Assembly (NCBI GenBank): GCA_910578755.1
Contig: CAJTSZ010000104.1
Location: 894 to 6,990, forward strand
DNA from: an uncultured Oscillospiraceae bacterium
Lineage (GTDB): Bacteria > Bacillota > Clostridia > Oscillospirales > Ruminococcaceae
DNA length: 6,097 bases
Direction: 5' to 3'
Shown: positions 5,733 to 6,097 of the stretch, piece after piece
Layout: each line of letters starts with the position of its first letter
How positions within the stretch are numbered: the first letter of the stretch is position 1
Position numbers and translations under genes: made by a program
The notes under the pieces: model-generated
What the model was told of the DNA's origin: nothing
Seen by the model: the letters and a program-made list of their open reading frames with translations, nothing else
Database searches by the model: none

Positions 5733-5775
5733 ATTATACTATATTAAATATATAATACAATGGTAAAAAAATCAA
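5733..5775 (-). promoter_or_regulatory. Probable promoter region of pyk
   Basis: Two overlapping candidates on the minus strand. One has TTGATT (5770-5775), a 17-base spacer and TATATT (5747-5752). The other has a perfect TATAAT at 5733-5738 with a weaker TTGTAT (5755-5760) 16 bases upstream. Either gives a leader of about 100-115 bases before ATG 5627. No catabolite-response element or riboswitch is evident in the leader. Confidence 0.55.
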
Positions 5776-5789
5776 CGATAGTAACGAAT

Positions 5790-5819
5790 TTGTTATTATT
5801 TTGGACGTACCGCTATAAT
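5790..5819 (+). promoter_or_regulatory. Candidate promoter firing rightward into the hairpin-rich region
   Basis: TTGTTA (5790-5795, four of six consensus bases) is followed after 18 bases by a perfect TATAAT at 5814-5819. It lies back to back with the pyk promoter, the two -35 elements being about 14 bases apart. The predicted start is near 5826. Confidence 0.5.
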
Positions 5820-5825
5820 TACATA

Positions 5826-6097
5826 ACAATAGTGTATGCAGAAAGGGGAAAAACAGCAGGGAAATTCTAAATTTTATTTGAACAAGTTCGCTTTGCGAAC
5901 TTGCGGCCCCACACTGTGGGGCTTACTACCCGCTTAGCAGCCTCGCCTTCGCTTGGCATTACCAAAATCCCAGGCTCTAACGGTTAGAGGCCAGTGCCTA
6001 TGACTTAGCACAGGCTTTGGGAGTGTCCCAAACTTCCAAAACAGAACCACCAAAGAGGGTGCTGCACTTTGTGGTTATTACACATTAAAGCGGAACA
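5826..6097 (+). ncRNA. Candidate structured non-coding RNA (hairpin-rich, no ORF), possibly running past the right edge
   Basis: No ORF with a ribosome binding site is present; the ATG at 5835 opens only 35 codons. The stretch holds a series of short perfect or near-perfect stems. They are 5883-5891 with 5895-5903 (9 bp, TTT loop), 5906-5912 with 5916-5922 (7 bp), 5975-5980 with 5984-5989 (6 bp), 6016-6022 with 6026-6032 (7 bp), and 6045-6050 plus 6052-6055 with 6067-6070 plus 6071-6076 (10 bp, one bulge). Competing pairings also exist, for example AGGC 5988-5991 with GCCT 5996-5999 and GTGC 5994-5997 with GCAC 6008-6011. A plus-strand promoter precedes it. Hairpins read the same on both strands, so strand is inferred from the promoter. 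I cannot match it to tmRNA, RNase P, 6S or a known riboswitch; a raiA-type or similar clostridial RNA is possible but not shown. Confidence 0.42.

Noticed and set aside
5826..6097. Assignment of the right-end hairpins to tmRNA, RNase P, T-box leader or CRISPR
   Set aside because: I see no tmRNA 3' tRNA-like end, no RNase P GAGGAAAGTCC block, no convincing T-box antiterminator sequence (AGGGTG occurs, but not the rest), and no regular repeat-spacer pattern.

Overview
The window looks like core chromosome of an anaerobic, Gram-positive member of the Firmicutes, most likely class Clostridia and perhaps Oscillospirales. The clues are a PerR-type regulator next to rubrerythrin, a class B sortase, a pyruvate kinase with the extra C-terminal domain common in Firmicutes, AGGAGG-like ribosome binding sites, sigma-A-type promoters and moderate GC. 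The species assignment is inference; no rRNA or other taxonomic marker is present.

Layout, left to right. (1) Positions 1-653 (+) hold the C-terminal two thirds of tsaD, cut by the left edge and closed by a strong hairpin at 661-695. (2) Positions 701-1045 (-) hold an AT-rich 114-residue orphan gene with a near-consensus promoter of its own at 1083-1111. (3) Positions 1046-1650 hold no intact gene, but 1412-1563 carries a frameshifted remnant of the C-terminus of a cation/proton antiporter. (4) Positions 1653-2742 (+) form an oxidative-stress unit: promoter, PerR-box-like palindrome, perR, rubrerythrin and a GNRA-loop terminator. (5) Positions 2743-2944 are an intergenic stretch with a second GC-rich terminator, probably serving the minus-strand genes. 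(6) Positions 2945-5627 (-) hold pyruvate kinase followed after only 28 bp by a lipoprotein-like class B sortase, probably one transcript. (7) Positions 5733-5819 hold back-to-back promoters. (8) From about 5826 to the right edge there is no convincing ORF but a dense series of short hairpins, a candidate structured non-coding RNA.

How the parts work together: PerR and rubrerythrin form a standard peroxide-defence module of anaerobes. The regulator keeps all five expected metal/sensor ligands, and the palindrome lies just downstream of the predicted transcription start, which suggests autoregulation of both genes. Pyruvate kinase (end of glycolysis) and the sortase (cell-surface protein anchoring) have no obvious functional link; their tight spacing is the main evidence for co-transcription.

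Most of the window is ordinary. The parts most worth a second look are the hairpin-rich right end, the orphan gene beside the broken antiporter, and the unusual N-terminus and genomic partner of the sortase. I did not find convincing evidence of a new multi-gene system.
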